Positions 34,401-45,146 of a stretch of DNA of 64,000 nucleotides are shown in pieces. Within the stretch, counting starts at the first letter, position 1, and each line of letters begins with the position of its first letter. The position numbers were made by a program, and so were the translations under genes. Source of the DNA: Acorus gramineus (taxonomy: Eukaryota > Streptophyta > Magnoliopsida > Acorales > Acoraceae); assembly GCA_030737835.1 (NCBI GenBank), contig JAUJYN010000014.1:2424652-2488651 (forward strand), written 5' to 3'. The notes beneath the pieces were generated by a model. It did not search any database. It was given only the letters and a program-made list of their open reading frames with translations, and had not been told where the DNA came from.

Positions 34401-34811
34401 CCGGGAGCCTCTGCCTCAGCTTCATCGGTATCGTCCATCCCATCGTCATCTCCATCCTCGTTGTCCCCCTCCTCCTCAACCAAGACCTCTGTAGCCTCCT
34501 CCACACCAACCTTGGCCTCTGCGGCCCCAGCAGCCTCAAGCTCGGCCTCCGCGGCCTTAGTCCCTACACCATCACCTTCCCATGCGCCCACCGCGCCAGA
34601 GGCCAAAGCCTCATAGTCCCCTAGGGCCCCCCTTTCCTCCTCCACAACCCTGGCCTCTTTGGCCTCTCTCTCCAACATCCCCACAATGGCATCCAAGGAC
34701 GCCCTCTCACTCTCACTAACCCCCTCAATCCCTACCCCCTAAAACACACCCTCAGCCGGTCCTCCGGCCTCCAAACCCGCACCTTCAGCCACCACAGATG
34801 GACCCCCATGC
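31466..34811 (-). pseudogene. PMD coiled-coil gene of E4 (inverted, 5' end cut off)
   Basis: This is the fourth copy, on the minus strand. Inferred exons are 34,811-34,385 (5' truncated), 33,819-33,098, 33,023-32,868, 32,797-32,497 and 32,414 to about 31,466. Exon 2 keeps LESCAFILPTGAVMPTLEDV, EAREAAVCPQRAWRELRVFF and FAWGATMLAHLFTELSKK without the frameshifts of E1 and E3. A TAG at 33,479-33,481 and a frameshift near 32,340 in the coiled coil break it. The tail reads through the Trp codon that is a stop in E1 (5,096), showing a longer ancestral C-terminus. All splice borders are intact. Exon 1 is cut at 34,811 by the Athila-type LTR, so the promoter is lost. Confidence 0.75.
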
Positions 34812-34819
34812 CAAAAACT

Positions 34820-36202
34820 TGATTGATTATTAAAGTTGTTATTAATTACCGCAAGTTCATGGATCATTACAGAAGTATAGATCTAGCAAATACGGGTCAA
34901 TCCCACAGAGAATTGTTCAAATTAAATTATTAATTGATTTAACTAATCGAACTAGACAGGAAGATTGATGAAGGTTTATTTTTTTATTATTTTTTTAAAA
35001 ACGAATATTAATATAAAAAGATAACTAGGGTTTTAGAATCCACCATGCAATACAAATTTAGGGGTTATATTCAAATGTGAAACTCCATCATATAACTCAA
35101 TCAATATTGACGTTAGTCAAATACCAATTGGAAATTAAATATTTAAAATCATATTAATTATTTCATAAAATGATCTATCTCCCTTCCCTTTATAAAATCT
35201 ACCAACTCAATATTCAACTTGTTAAGAAGAGCATAAAATATCAGAGAACCCAATCAAAGCATATTTTATCAAATCAAATACAAGAGATTTTTGAAGAAGG
35301 TAATAAGACATTCACATGAAAGGTTTCAAAAGAGAATTGAAGGAGAGATTGATATTCAATAAAGCAAACAATATGGAGAATTCAGATCTAAATATAAAAT
35401 CCTAAACTAGCATTGCATGGTTTCATCTTCAACCTTAGTTGAAGATTTAGCGAGACATGATCAAACGAAATAAAAGAAACCATATTAGATTAAAAAAATT
35501 CTGAAAATAAAAACATATAAAAATTCAGATCTAATAGAATACAGGAATATGAAAAGAAAAACAAAAAGAAAACTCTTGAATCTTTCTCCTTTGGTTGTCC
35601 CTTTGCCTCCTTGTTTGATGCCTTTTCTTGGCTTCATGTGTTCCTTTTATAGCCTCCAGCTTTGAATCTCGACCATTGATTTGTAATGAATTGGATGGTC
35701 AAGATTGGCCATCAACTTTTCTCATATGAATATTTGACAAGTTTAGAAGGTAAAATCTTTCATTCTCGTCATTAATTTTCTGTAGAATCTTCAGATGAAT
35801 TTTTGAACCCTAATAAGGTGGAATTGCATTCATGAAACATTGATTTGTAGATCTTGAAAATATTTTTTCAACGCCATATCTTGGGCCAAGATACAATACT
35901 TGAGGCAAAAGTTATGGTCAAAATAGTGGGACGGTTTTAGCATTGATTTGAAGAATATTTGATTGGATTTTGATTTTTTATTCTCTCTTCACCAAATATT
36001 TATCTAGCATGATTTTGAATCTTCAAGAATCCTCTTGATTCTCCTTTGATATCTTTAAATGATATTTTGCATTGATAATAATAATTTATCTCAATTATCT
36101 GCAATAACAAATAAATTCTGAATATTAGTCATTATTACACATAATATTAGGAAATAAAAAACTAAATTAAGGGGCTTAAATGTGCAAATAATACGCTTAT
36201 CA
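34820..36202 (-). repeat. Athila-type element F, 3' LTR
   Basis: This 1.38-kb sequence repeats at 50,895-52,274 with scattered differences. On the minus strand it starts TGATAAGCG and ends AATCAATCA. It holds a TATA box (GGCTATAAAAGG on the minus strand, 35,643-35,654). The neighbouring bases CAAAAACT also precede the other copy, so the true edge may be up to 8 bases further left. No matching target duplication was found at the outer flanks. Confidence 0.85.
35643..35654 (-). promoter_or_regulatory. F LTR TATA box
   Basis: The minus strand reads GGCTATAAAAGG. The same box is in the other LTR at 51,713-51,724. Confidence 0.65.
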
Positions 36203-36217
36203 AATACCCCCAAACCT
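36203..36217 (-). promoter_or_regulatory. Polypurine tract of F
   Basis: On the minus strand AGGTTTGGGGGTATT directly precedes the TGATAAGC start of the 3' LTR. A similar GGTTTGGGGGG occurs at about 37,232-37,246 and again near 37,482-37,496, as often seen in Athila-type 3' regions. Confidence 0.65.
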
Positions 36218-37492
36218 AGATTTTGCTAGTCCTCTAGAAACTAAAGTGATTAAACAAAATTAAAAACAAGGATAAGACCACTTTCGCAGGCTCTCACGGT
36301 TGCACTTAGCATATGCAACAAGCCCTTAAACCACTAGGTCACCCCTAGAGGACGAGTTTGACTCATGAGGGTTTGCAGCAAATCTACCGACAAAATTCTT
36401 TTTTTTTTTTTTTTCTCTGCCATAATCCCATGATAGTATCGTAGAGCTCAAGATATTAAATTTCTTTCAGAAAAGTCCTTAATGTAATGACATGGCATGC
36501 TCGTGAAAATCTGGACAACACTCAAGAGGTTCAGACTCCTAAGTAAGAATTTTCCTTCTAATTGCTGTCAAATGGTTGGTTCTCCCTTAGACACTGAGTC
36601 AAAACCAGAATAGTCTACTAAGCCAGCAAGAGATTTGGATGTTAACTTTATTACCTCATGGGCTTTATATGTGATATTCCAGCTTACTTACTGTCTTTTA
36701 CAGGGAGGCTTTCACTCTATCACTATTGAATCGGTCTTTAAACTTCAACATAATGATTGCTAAGCTCTTTGTTCAAAGCACCATAGATATTATCTCATTG
36801 ATGTTTTACTTTTTCCTTTTCTTTTTCTTTTTCTTCTTCTTTTTTTTTCTTTTGAAAAAGTACTCTATCAATATATATTTTTTTTCAAGACCTAATGATA
36901 AGTAGCCCTTTTCCACTGTAGTTGTGATTCAATGGTTGCTTTTCAATTGATGTAAATCCTAACTCCTTATCAAGCAAACCAATGAACTAGACTTTTAGGT
37001 TCAACAGGTTTTATGCAATTATTAAGTCGGCTCCACAAATTCATCTTAGCTCAAAAATTCATCCAGATGTGTAATGAATTTTCCAATATCAAGCACTTAA
37101 GACCTACTAAAATAGAAATTAACATAAGAGCTAATGCTACCATCATAGGGATTTAGGCATACTTTTTTTTTTTTGAATACTCTATCATAACTGAGAATGA
37201 TGAATCACATGATAAATTCAAAATGTCAAAAACCCCCCAAACCTAGTCCACACATTGTCCTCAATGTTCATATATCCAAACACATGAAATATAAAGAAAG
37301 GAGAATAAAAAAGGAAGAATTTTACCATTTCAAGTGATCACATTGAACTGCTGCTATACGATGGCATCAAAACAATTTCGTTAGTTCAACATACTTCAAA
37401 ATAAAGACTACATCCAATGACTCAATGATAGTGGATGCAAACAAACATAAAACCTAGACTGAAAATGGAAAATTACCCTAACGCCCCCAAAC
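36218..37492 (-). other. F internal 3' region without coding domains
   Basis: This AT-rich DNA has long T and A runs (near 36,392-36,414, 36,815-36,855 and 37,163-37,175) and no readable RT, RNase H, integrase or env-like frame. The phrase CATTGAGGACAATGT (minus, near 37,248-37,262) before a G run is typical of the post-pol region of Athila elements. The missing pol should lie between here and the protease region at 37,493. Confidence 0.55.
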
Positions 37493-38217
37493 CTAGTTTA
37501 CAGCATGAACAAGGAAATTATGATTCGGGAGGAAAGGCAACCTAGAAAAATATAGTACAAAATGATTACCAAGAGAGCTTAAATCTTGATAGATGGAATC
37601 ATGGAGGTGAATGACCTCCACTTTGTCCAGCGGTAACTCTAAAAATGGTTTAAGTTCTAGTTTGGGAGGCTCATCAATGGATGGAAGGGGTGGTGACAGA
37701 GGAAGGGGCTCAGGCTTTGGTTGCCACTTATTGAGTGGGATGGCTGGTTCTGAATCTAGAAGAGCATTTATTTCCATGATCGATTATTTCATATCAAAAT
37801 TTTCTCCAAAATGGGCAAGGCAAAACTCCACAGGATCTTTAGTAGACATAGAATGATGTTTCAAATCTTCAATTATTTCCTCAATAGAATTAACATCTTC
37901 TAATTCATCATTATAGTCTCCTAGTTGATTTCCAATGGGAAAGATATTTAGGTCAACTATCATATTTCCAAAAGATAATTTCATTAATCCATTTCGACAG
38001 TTAATCAAAGCATTAGACGTAGCCAGGAATGATCTGCTCAAAATTATAGGAATTTGCCCCTTCGGGTTTATAAAAATAGGGTAGTAGATTTACACTTGCA
38101 CCTAAGTCCAGCAAAGCTTAATTAATACGAGTGTCTCCAATCACACATGAAATGGTGGGATAACCTGGGTCCTTATACTTGATTGGAGTCTCACATGAAA
38201 GAATGGAGCTTATATGG
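37493..38217 (-). pseudogene. F protease and downstream coding remnant
   Basis: On the minus strand the protease box reads ALLDLGASVNL (about 38,115-38,083), in the D-L-G-A form seen in Athila. It is followed by FLATSNALINCRNGLMKLSF (38,029-37,970). Later readings end with PPKLELKPFLELPLDK, the segment that normally leads into RT. Stops interrupt the frame just before the active site and after NFDMK. It is separated from gag (48,206-50,076) by nested element B; the phrase AFLASH just right of B continues into this region. Confidence 0.8.
38213..38217. repeat. Target site duplication TATGG, left
   Basis: TATGG lies directly before TGTCACGCC and again at 48,201-48,205 directly after ATATAACA. 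The match fixes element B to 38,218-48,200. Confidence 0.92.
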
Positions 38218-38786
38218 TGTCACGCCCCAGGCGTCCCCGGGACGCGGCAAGTGTATATATATATCAGAATCTACTCAGGAGGTCAATAATATCATACACA
38301 AGCAGCCAAAATGACACACAGACAACAAAAGCAAGGCTGACAGGATATATATACACCAAATGCGGATAACTAAGACTGAATCTGTAATCAAAATACACTA
38401 CAGACTCCATACATAATCACATGTCCTGTGAGAGCCAATATACATACAAAGACATCCAAATACAACACAAACGCGTGCCCAAGCACGGAAAATACATACT
38501 GGTACAAGGGATGCTGATAGTCTCTGCAACTCGCGGGACGTGGCGCTACTCCGCTACTGATGAAGTCCCTCGGGGAGCTCCTCCTCCAGATCCGACTCAG
38601 ATGACACTGTAGAAAAAGATTATGCGAGGGGTGAGCCACACGCTCAGTGAACGGCACAACCCATGCATCACAGACAATATTGACTTCAACCAGAAAATCC
38701 TTATCCTCCACAACACATTATCAAGCCACAACAATGATATCAACGACTCAAAGCCGTGGGTCGCTCGATCACTAACCCACTACACC

Positions 38787-39090
38787 CTCACCCTCACCCT
38801 TCCATGGGCGACAAAAGATATTGGGACTGGCTACACCAAAACAGCGGGTCGCTTCCGCCAACCCGCTACACCCTCACCCTCACCCCTCAAGGGGTGACCA
38901 AGGATATTGGGACTAACTGCACCAAAAATCAACGGGTCGCTTCCGCCAACCCGCCACACCCTCACCCTCACCCTTCAACGGGTGACATAGGATATTGGGA
39001 CTTACAATCCAGTGGGTCGCCACATCGCCGGCCCACCATACCCTCACCCTCACCTTTCAACAGGTGACATAGGCTCTTGGGACTGACTAG
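38787..39090. repeat. CCCTCACCC minisatellite, B 3' LTR
   Basis: Four units of about 80-88 bases each start ACCCTCACCCTCACC and contain GGGTGAC, ATATTGGGACT and a CGGGTCGC or GGGTCGCC piece. On the minus strand (element sense) each unit start reads GGGTGAGGGTGAGGGTG, and with the GGG before or after it has four G runs. The 5' LTR has the same four units at 45,712-46,020. Confidence 0.85.
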
Positions 39091-39959
39091 GCTGTTGGTC
39101 ACCCTTGGTCCACCGATAGTCTCTCCTCACTCCGCGGTTGTTTGGCCACTCCCATGTTCAGCACAGTCCTTCATCAAACCAGGAGGCGCCTACTAGTGGG
39201 AGCCCCTGCACGGGACAACCTGTCTAACGCCGAGGTAGTCTCTAACGGATCCAACGCAGGGCAACAGGACAGCCTATCCATCGCATATGATCCACTCGGA
39301 TCCGCAGACAACACGTCATAACAACTCTAACGTTCTGAATTCCTCAGAACCCACCAGGGCGCATAACTACGATGCGGGGAGCATGCATAAGGTTATAACA
39401 GGGTGGAATATCGTTGGGGAAAGAAACTCGGGAGGGCAGCGTGAGTTCCCGCTATAGGACACCCCGACAACCAAACAAGGAACACGGTGTACCCTAACCC
39501 GGGTCTCACCGCTGTCCTCGCAAGGCCCCTCCCCTATAATATTCACTATAACATGCAATTTAACAAGTGCTAGCATTTAATTTAATAAATAAACTAGTAG
39601 GGCACATGCATCGGCCGGGCTTCCTAACATGGAACCAGGGGACATGCTGCATGGCTCATATACATATCCTAAGGGTGCAAGTCCCTAACATGCAAGGTCT
39701 AGGGTAACATGCATTCTACCCTCGCATGATATACATATTACACATGGTCAATATTTATCCATGGTGCCCCAGGAGAGGTCGGTATACGCCCAAGTGCGTA
39801 TAACACCTCTCTACTGGGTTGGATTGTCCCACTCACCAGTGATCGGGGTCAACGCGCGACCGTCTGTCGAGATCTGCAAGACAGGTATTATTTGGTAAGT
39901 ATTAATCCACAATTATCATTAAATACATAAATAAACACCCCAAACCCACAACAAGCATC

Positions 39960-40560
39960 CAACACCTCCCCAACAACTACTCGCGGCCTCGGCAACCACC
40001 CGCACGGCCCCCGGCAACCACCCGCACGGTCGGCCACCGCCCGGACGCGCCACCGCGGGCCCCGCACGCCTCGCGCCGGTCCGCGAGCACCCCGCGCGCC
40101 CCCGCACGCAGTGCCCCGCCTCGCGCGCACCCCGCGCGCACCTCCGCCACCTTGCCGCACCTCGCGCGCACCTCGCACGCACCCCGCACACCTCGCGCCC
40201 CGGCACCTCGGCCAGCACCTCCTCGCGCGCCTAGCACCTCGGCCAGCACCTCCTCGCGCGCCTGAGGCCACCAGCCCACACTCCCGCCCTGCCAGCACAC
40301 CAGCACGAGCAAGGCAGCCAGCCCCCGACCCGCGCACGCCCGCGCGCAGGCCGCGCGCACGCACGCCCGCGCGCGCACGCGCATCCTTGCACGCGCCCAG
40401 CCCACGCGCGGCCCGGGGCTGCTGCCGCCGCTGCTTGCTGCCCGAGACGGCGTCCCCGCCTGCCGAGCACCTCCAACCACCTCTCCCACTGCCGCCGACC
40501 CCTCCAACCACCCCGACTACCCTCCGGCGACCCTCACAGCCACCGACCACCCCCAATCAC
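39960..40560. repeat. CG-rich core, B 3' LTR
   Basis: About 600 bases of very high GC with dense CpG (CGCGCGCACC and CCCGCACGC phrases) produce long overlapping open readings in nearly all frames. These Arg/Ala/Pro-rich readings are composition artefacts. The core lies downstream of the TATA box at 40,935 in element sense, so it would be part of the transcribed leader. Confidence 0.82.
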
Positions 40561-40929
40561 AAAACCCACCCCCCCCGCACACATTCATGCAAGAAAAGAG
40601 GGAAGGAAGCTTACCGAGGGGAGGGGAAGACGTTCGGTAGCTCCTCGCGCGCCGAAACCTTCCTCAAAGGCTTTCCACACCCCGATCTATCACGGCCCTC
40701 GATTTGGCTCAAAACAGAGGAGAGAGAGAGGAGGTCGGAGAGGCTAGGATCGTCGGAATTCGGATTTGAAGACACCGGAGTGTAGATCGGGACCCGATCT
40801 ACACTTCCCGTGCTTTAAGTTTTCGATTTCGAGGGGTGAGGGGCTTGAACGGAAGAAAAACGGAGAGGGGAGAGAGAGATCTCGACGAGGAAGACGATGA
40901 ACAGTGCTCCTCGAAATTAGCTCACCCCA

Positions 40930-40940
40930 ATTTATAGTGC
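40930..40940 (-). promoter_or_regulatory. B 3' LTR TATA box
   Basis: The minus strand reads CACTATAAATTGG around this point. It is present identically in the other LTR at 47,930-47,940; solo LTR D has TATATAA at the same relative place (54,654). Confidence 0.6.
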
Positions 40941-41201
40941 GCGACTTAAAAACCCAGATACGCCCCGGAACTGCGAAATTTTTGCAAACGATGCCAGAAT
41001 TCGATGAAATTTTCGTGAGAGGTCTAAAATGGCACCAGGACACCAAATATGCAATTAGATTTTCAATCGGAGTCCTCTAGCTCAGACGATAGCTAACAGT
41101 CTGAAATTATGCGGTTCCGATCGAAAAACCCTAAAAATTTTAAAACTGCCAGAAATGCTCCAACGGTTACCAGCAGGCTAAAAAGTGACACATATATAAC
41201 A

Positions 41202-41216
41202 TTCTTCCCCCCTTAG
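41202..41216 (-). promoter_or_regulatory. Polypurine tract of B
   Basis: The minus strand reads CCTAAGGGGGGAAGAA immediately before the TGTTATATATG start of the 3' LTR. Confidence 0.88.
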
Positions 41217-41222
41217 GAAATT

Positions 41223-42300
41223 TTGTCCACAAAATATGCAAAAACATCTAGGAGGGGAAAAGATGCGTCACACCTGGCATCCATGAGCTCTCAAGTGTCC
41301 TTAACACCGGGACGGTGCTGCCATCGCACCTCGACCAGCTGGACGGTCTTGGTGCAGAGCCTCCTCACGCGGCGGTCCATGATCTCAATCGACTGCTCCA
41401 CGAATGACTGTCCGGCTCAGAGACGAGCGGCTCGAACGGGATGACGTGAGCAGGATCGTGGACATAACGCCTTGGCCATGGGACAAGGACGACGTCGTGG
41501 GCACGAACCAGCTGCGGGGGAAAGGCTACTGATAAGCCACCTCCCCAATCCACTCAATGACGAGAACAAGGTCCCATTAAAGAGCAACTCGGCTTGCCCG
41601 AACGTCGAAACAGAGGATGCCCTTAAACCAGGACACTTCCTTGCAATTATGGTCGCCAAACCCGAAGGTAAGCTTCTGGCGACGATGACCCGGGTAGCCC
41701 TTCTGTCGGTTCTGGGAGGTGCAGATGTACACCCTAACCAACCCGGCCACCGCGAGGTCAAACAACTAACTTATGGCCCCTCCAACTGGCGCTCCACTAC
41801 CGTCCCAACACAAGGGAGGTATGGAACTGCGCCTGTAGAGTGCCCATCACCGATCCATCCGGGTGCTCGAATGGCAGTCGCTTACAGGCATACCCCAACA
41901 ATTGGTGGTGCCTCACCCAACTGCCCTCAACATCGAGCACGCAGGCACATAGCATGTCCTCCAAGGTTCGAATCGCCCTCATTGACTGGCTGTCCATCGG
42001 CGATGAAACGCTATACTTAAATGGAGGCTCGCGCCAAAGGCTGCGCCACAACCTCAAGGTAACCCTCGCGTCTCAACCGAAAATGGCGCCGACTGGAGTG
42101 CCATGAAGACGAACAATCGCAAAGGTGGAAACCCATGTCAAGGCGTCCAGAGACTCAATTAGTCTGATAGGGAGGGAGTCGCGGACTTAGTCAGTCGGTC
42201 AATGATCACCCAGACGGCGTCGTGACCCGAACGTGACATTAACTAGTCTGCAACAATCCCTGACAACCCATTCTCACGCCCACTGAGGAATCTTGATGGA
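41223..42300 (-). pseudogene. B integrase and chromodomain remnant
   Basis: On the minus strand the pieces appear in order. They are a core start HDAVWVIIDRLT (about 42,215-42,175), then RTLEDMLCACVLDVEGSWV (about 41,970-41,910), then GYPGHRRQKLTFGFGDH (about 41,705-41,655), then FPPQLVRAHDVVLVPW and YVHDPAHVIPFEPL (about 41,525-41,435), and last a chromodomain-like VEVRWQHRPG with a stop where Trp is expected (about 41,295). These match the Tekay/Del chromovirus integrase. Frameshifts and stops separate all pieces. Confidence 0.82.
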
Positions 42301-42369
42301 CTGACGCTTTTCACGCGATGATGATTCTCGAACTTTGCCTGAGGGCATGCCAACCTGGGGAAACAAGGT

Positions 42370-42720
42370 CACCCACATCATCTTATCATCACACCACAGC
42401 AACTCAACAAAGACTACCCCAAAGTAGTCCTCGGAAACCCAATAAAACTCTTGAGATCCACGAAGGCATCCGGCGCATTCGTCCACCCCGACGGCAGTAC
42501 TTAAAACTCGTAGTGCCTGAACGGTCACGAAAGGCCATCTACGGGATGTCCAACTCTCGGATCTCCAGCTTGTGGTACCCTTGTGCGAAGATCGATCTAA
42601 CAGCAGGCACTCGCTCTCAGAGCTGGTCAAATAGATCATCCATTCGCGACAAAGGTAATTGATCTTCTACCTCCACGGGGAGATCAAAACAACACCATGA
42701 ACAATCAAGTTCGGATTCTG
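42370..42720 (-). pseudogene. B reverse transcriptase fragment, out of order
   Basis: The minus-strand readings VEVEDQLPLSRMDDLFDQL and, in a second frame, DPRVGH, RHYEF and SGWTNAPDAFVDL match the middle of a chromovirus RT, up to the FGLTNAP box. Integrase sequence follows directly. The end of RT and the start of RNase H lie upstream in element sense (43,215-43,610), so the order is wrong. Confidence 0.72.
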
Positions 42721-43214
42721 CTCTTCGAGCATGGCTGGCGCTCATGATAACACTTACACGCTCGGTAAGCCGCTTAACCGCACTTAATCCACGAGACATG
42801 CAATAAGGGGTCGTCGGACCTCGACAATGCCTATGCAACGTCATCTATCTGATATGGCGGTCAAGTCCCATCACGAACGCTAGCATCGCGCCTCCTTATT
42901 TGCGACCAATGTGGGGCAAAACGCGACAGTATCTACAACTGTGCTTACATGCCGCCAGAGATAGGCCGCTCATCACAACCATTGGAACTCCGGCATCCTG
43001 CACTCATGGGCAGATTCATCACGGGAGTCCATGCTTTCGTCATCATTTAGCAGCACTCTCCCGGTGTGGCCTCTACCTGGTAGCCTCCCAAGCCCGCTAT
43101 CTCTGCCATATGGGCGCACCAACAAGCATAGCATCTGGGAGCACCTCGTAGGGCTCTGGCCTCAACCGGGCAGCTACAACACATAATGATTTATCGAAGC
43201 GACTCCAGATGCCA
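42721..43214 (-). other. B internal segment, unassigned
   Basis: No domain is recognised in either strand. Position suggests decayed RNase H or integrase zinc-region sequence. Confidence 0.3.
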
Positions 43215-43610
43215 CTATGGAACCCTGTCCACTAGCGATCGCCCACTGAGCTGCAATAGGACGCACCTGGTTCCGATCGAACGCATCACCACACCCAATC
43301 GCGATGCGTCAGAGCAAACTGCGAACCCACCCCTCCCAGACGGAAAGGTAAGAACTGGCGCTGAGGTGAGCCTCCGAGTAAACTCCAGGAAGCTCTCCTC
43401 GCAAGAAGGGGACCACTCGAACCGGACATCCTCCAAGTAAGGCGGTTAAGAGGAACAGCTATCTTCGAGAGTCCCTCGTCAAGCTTCCTACAATAACCGC
43501 AACTCGGGAAGCTCCGAATCCTGCGGGGTTCGACGGCGCCAATTGACGCAAGCGTCTTGCCCGGGTCCACAGATATGCCTTCACCAGAATCACCAGCCCA
43601 AAAGGCCTTA
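43215..43610 (-). pseudogene. B RT end and RNase H start fragment
   Basis: Minus-strand readings give FPSCGYCRKLDEGLSKIAVP (end of RT) and then FEWSPSCEESFLEFTRRLTS with APVLTFPSGRGGFAVCSDAS (start of RNase H), separated by a frameshift near 43,430. The pattern is that of chromoviruses. In an ordered pol this would come after the 42,370-42,720 fragment; here it comes before it. Confidence 0.78.
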
Positions 43611-43639
43611 ACCTCTAACCAAATTCACACTTGATCTCT

Positions 43640-44600
43640 CATCATCTGATGCTTCCAGGGCATCCCTTACTGGGAAAAGAAACCTCGGGAAACAGCATGA
43701 AACCCCGATATAGGATACCCCGACAACCAAACAAGGAACACGAAGTATCCTAGCCCGGGTTTCAACGCCGACCTCACAAGGCCCCTTAATCCAGAAAGGA
43801 ACACTAGGAGAAGACATCATTATAAAGAACACACTAACCCCTCCGGATCATCTACTCTAGATGATCACCCACGATGTCATTCAACATCCTTCTCAAGACC
43901 GGACCCAACCTCCGGGAATGGTCGAACAGCAATTTGGGTCACGAGTTGACGCGTCATTGTCTCATCCACACCCTCACTCCCGAAAGGAGACATATTGGGA
44001 CTTTGGGAGAGACTTAGACTGCTCTCTACCCCTGGTCCACCGGTAGCCTCTCCTCCACACCGTAGGCCGCCTGGTCCGCTCCCACAATTCAGCACAGTCC
44101 GTAACCAATCAGGAGGTGCTTACTGAGGGGAGCCCTCTGTCAGGAAGGCCTCTCTAACGCTGAGGAGTCCCTACCCGGGTCCAACGAAGGGGAGAACGAT
44201 ACCATACTCGCGACATCATCCATTACAGGACCGAACCCAACATCATCGGGAATGGTCGAATAAATCATTTGGTCACGAGCAACCGTCTTCGCCTCATCCA
44301 CACCCTCACTCCCGAAAGGAGACATTTTGGGACTTTGGGAGAGACTTAGACTGCTCTCTACCCCTGGTCCACCGGTAGCCTCTCCCCGCTCCGTAGCTCG
44401 CCTGGTCCTCTGACCGGGAGCCTGTCTAACGCCGGGGCTGTACTACGCGGATCGACGAAGGGGAGAGCGATTTCCACGCTCGCGACACCATCCATTAATC
44501 CATTTCCGGGTTAGCCCCTACCTGACACACTCCCACGATCAGTACCCCTCCGACTGCATCGGCGGTACCTACGGATGAGAGCCTCCTGCCAGGACGGCTA
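43640..44600 (-). repeat. LTR-like block inside the B internal region
   Basis: This block resembles parts of LTRs of family C and B, not internal sequence. The zone 43,680-43,790 matches 39,420-39,530 (CCCGACAACCAAACAAGGAACAC). The zone 44,520-44,600 matches about 17,995-18,090 (CACGATCAGTAC ... ACCTACGGATG). It has two units CACCCTCACTCCCGAAAGGAGACAT ... GTCCACCGGTAGCCTCTCC at 43,968-44,054 and 44,300-44,386. The element has therefore absorbed part of another LTR. Confidence 0.7.
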
Positions 44601-45026
44601 CAACCCAGCCTCTTCAATTCGAACAACCACACTCAATACTCGCGCTGCAGCCTCTAGCTCCACCTCCCTCACTAGGGGATCCTGAACTCTCACCGCTGGA
44701 ATCACCACGGGGACTGGGGGTACTTCGGGTACCACAGACGGATCTGCTACCAAGGGGACCTGTGGAACTGCATCACGGGCCGCCCTCAGCTCCCGGATCT
44801 CCCGCGCTTGCTCTACCAACGCTCTGGTCTGCGCCTCCAGTGCCTTGATCCGAGTCTCCACCGAATCCGCTATCCGAGCGAACGCACGTTCCCGTGCGGG
44901 AGGCTCCTGCGCCGATCCTGGCCTCACAGCCGTGGACTCTCCAGTAGCATCCTCGCCTCTAGCAGGTCCGAAAACCTCCAAAGGTCGAGAGGGACCATGT
45001 CCGCGCCGTCCTCCACGAGGAGACAT
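44598..45026 (-). pseudogene. B gag start fragment
   Basis: From an ATG at 45,026-45,024 the minus strand reads MSPRGGRRGHGPSRPLEVF and continues for about 140 codons through a helix-rich part (VETRIKALEAQTRALVEQAR), then a Val/Pro-rich part. Basic Met-start Gag N-ends of this kind are usual in Tekay elements. The frame leaves known sequence at the LTR-like block, so capsid and zinc-knuckle parts are gone. Confidence 0.6.
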
Positions 45027-45127
45027 ATCAGCAATCCTAAGAAAACCAGACTCTAGGATCAGAATACCCATATCAAAATCCTAGGACTCATCTCTACGAA
45101 AGAAGACTATTGGCTCTGACAGGACCA

Positions 45128-45140
45128 GGCTCTGATACCA
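45128..45140 (-). promoter_or_regulatory. B primer-binding site (tRNA-Met)
   Basis: The minus strand reads TGGTATCAGAGCC, the complement of the 3' end of plant initiator tRNA-Met, and begins six bases after the GTGACA end of the 5' LTR. Confidence 0.93.
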
Positions 45141-45146
45141 CCTTTT

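Larger units (their letters stand above)
38218..41201 (-). repeat. Element B, 3' LTR
   Basis: On the minus strand it starts TGTTATATATGTGTCAC and ends GGGGCGTGACA. It contains the CCCTCACCC minisatellite (38,787-39,080), a CG-rich core (39,960-40,560) and a TATA box near 40,930-40,940 (minus CACTATAAATTGG). It is 70 bases shorter than the other LTR, mostly because of one extra stretch there at about 47,120-47,190. Confidence 0.92.

Noticed and set aside
39888..40785. Long Arg/Ala/Pro-rich open frames on both strands (also 46,816-47,782 and 54,735-56,277, up to 407 codons)
   Set aside because: They sit in CG-rich LTR cores with few possible stop codons in any frame, overlap each other on both strands, and have no recognisable domain.
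41472..42020. 182-codon plus-strand frame in element B
   Set aside because: The minus strand of the same bases carries recognisable integrase motifs, so this is an antisense shadow.
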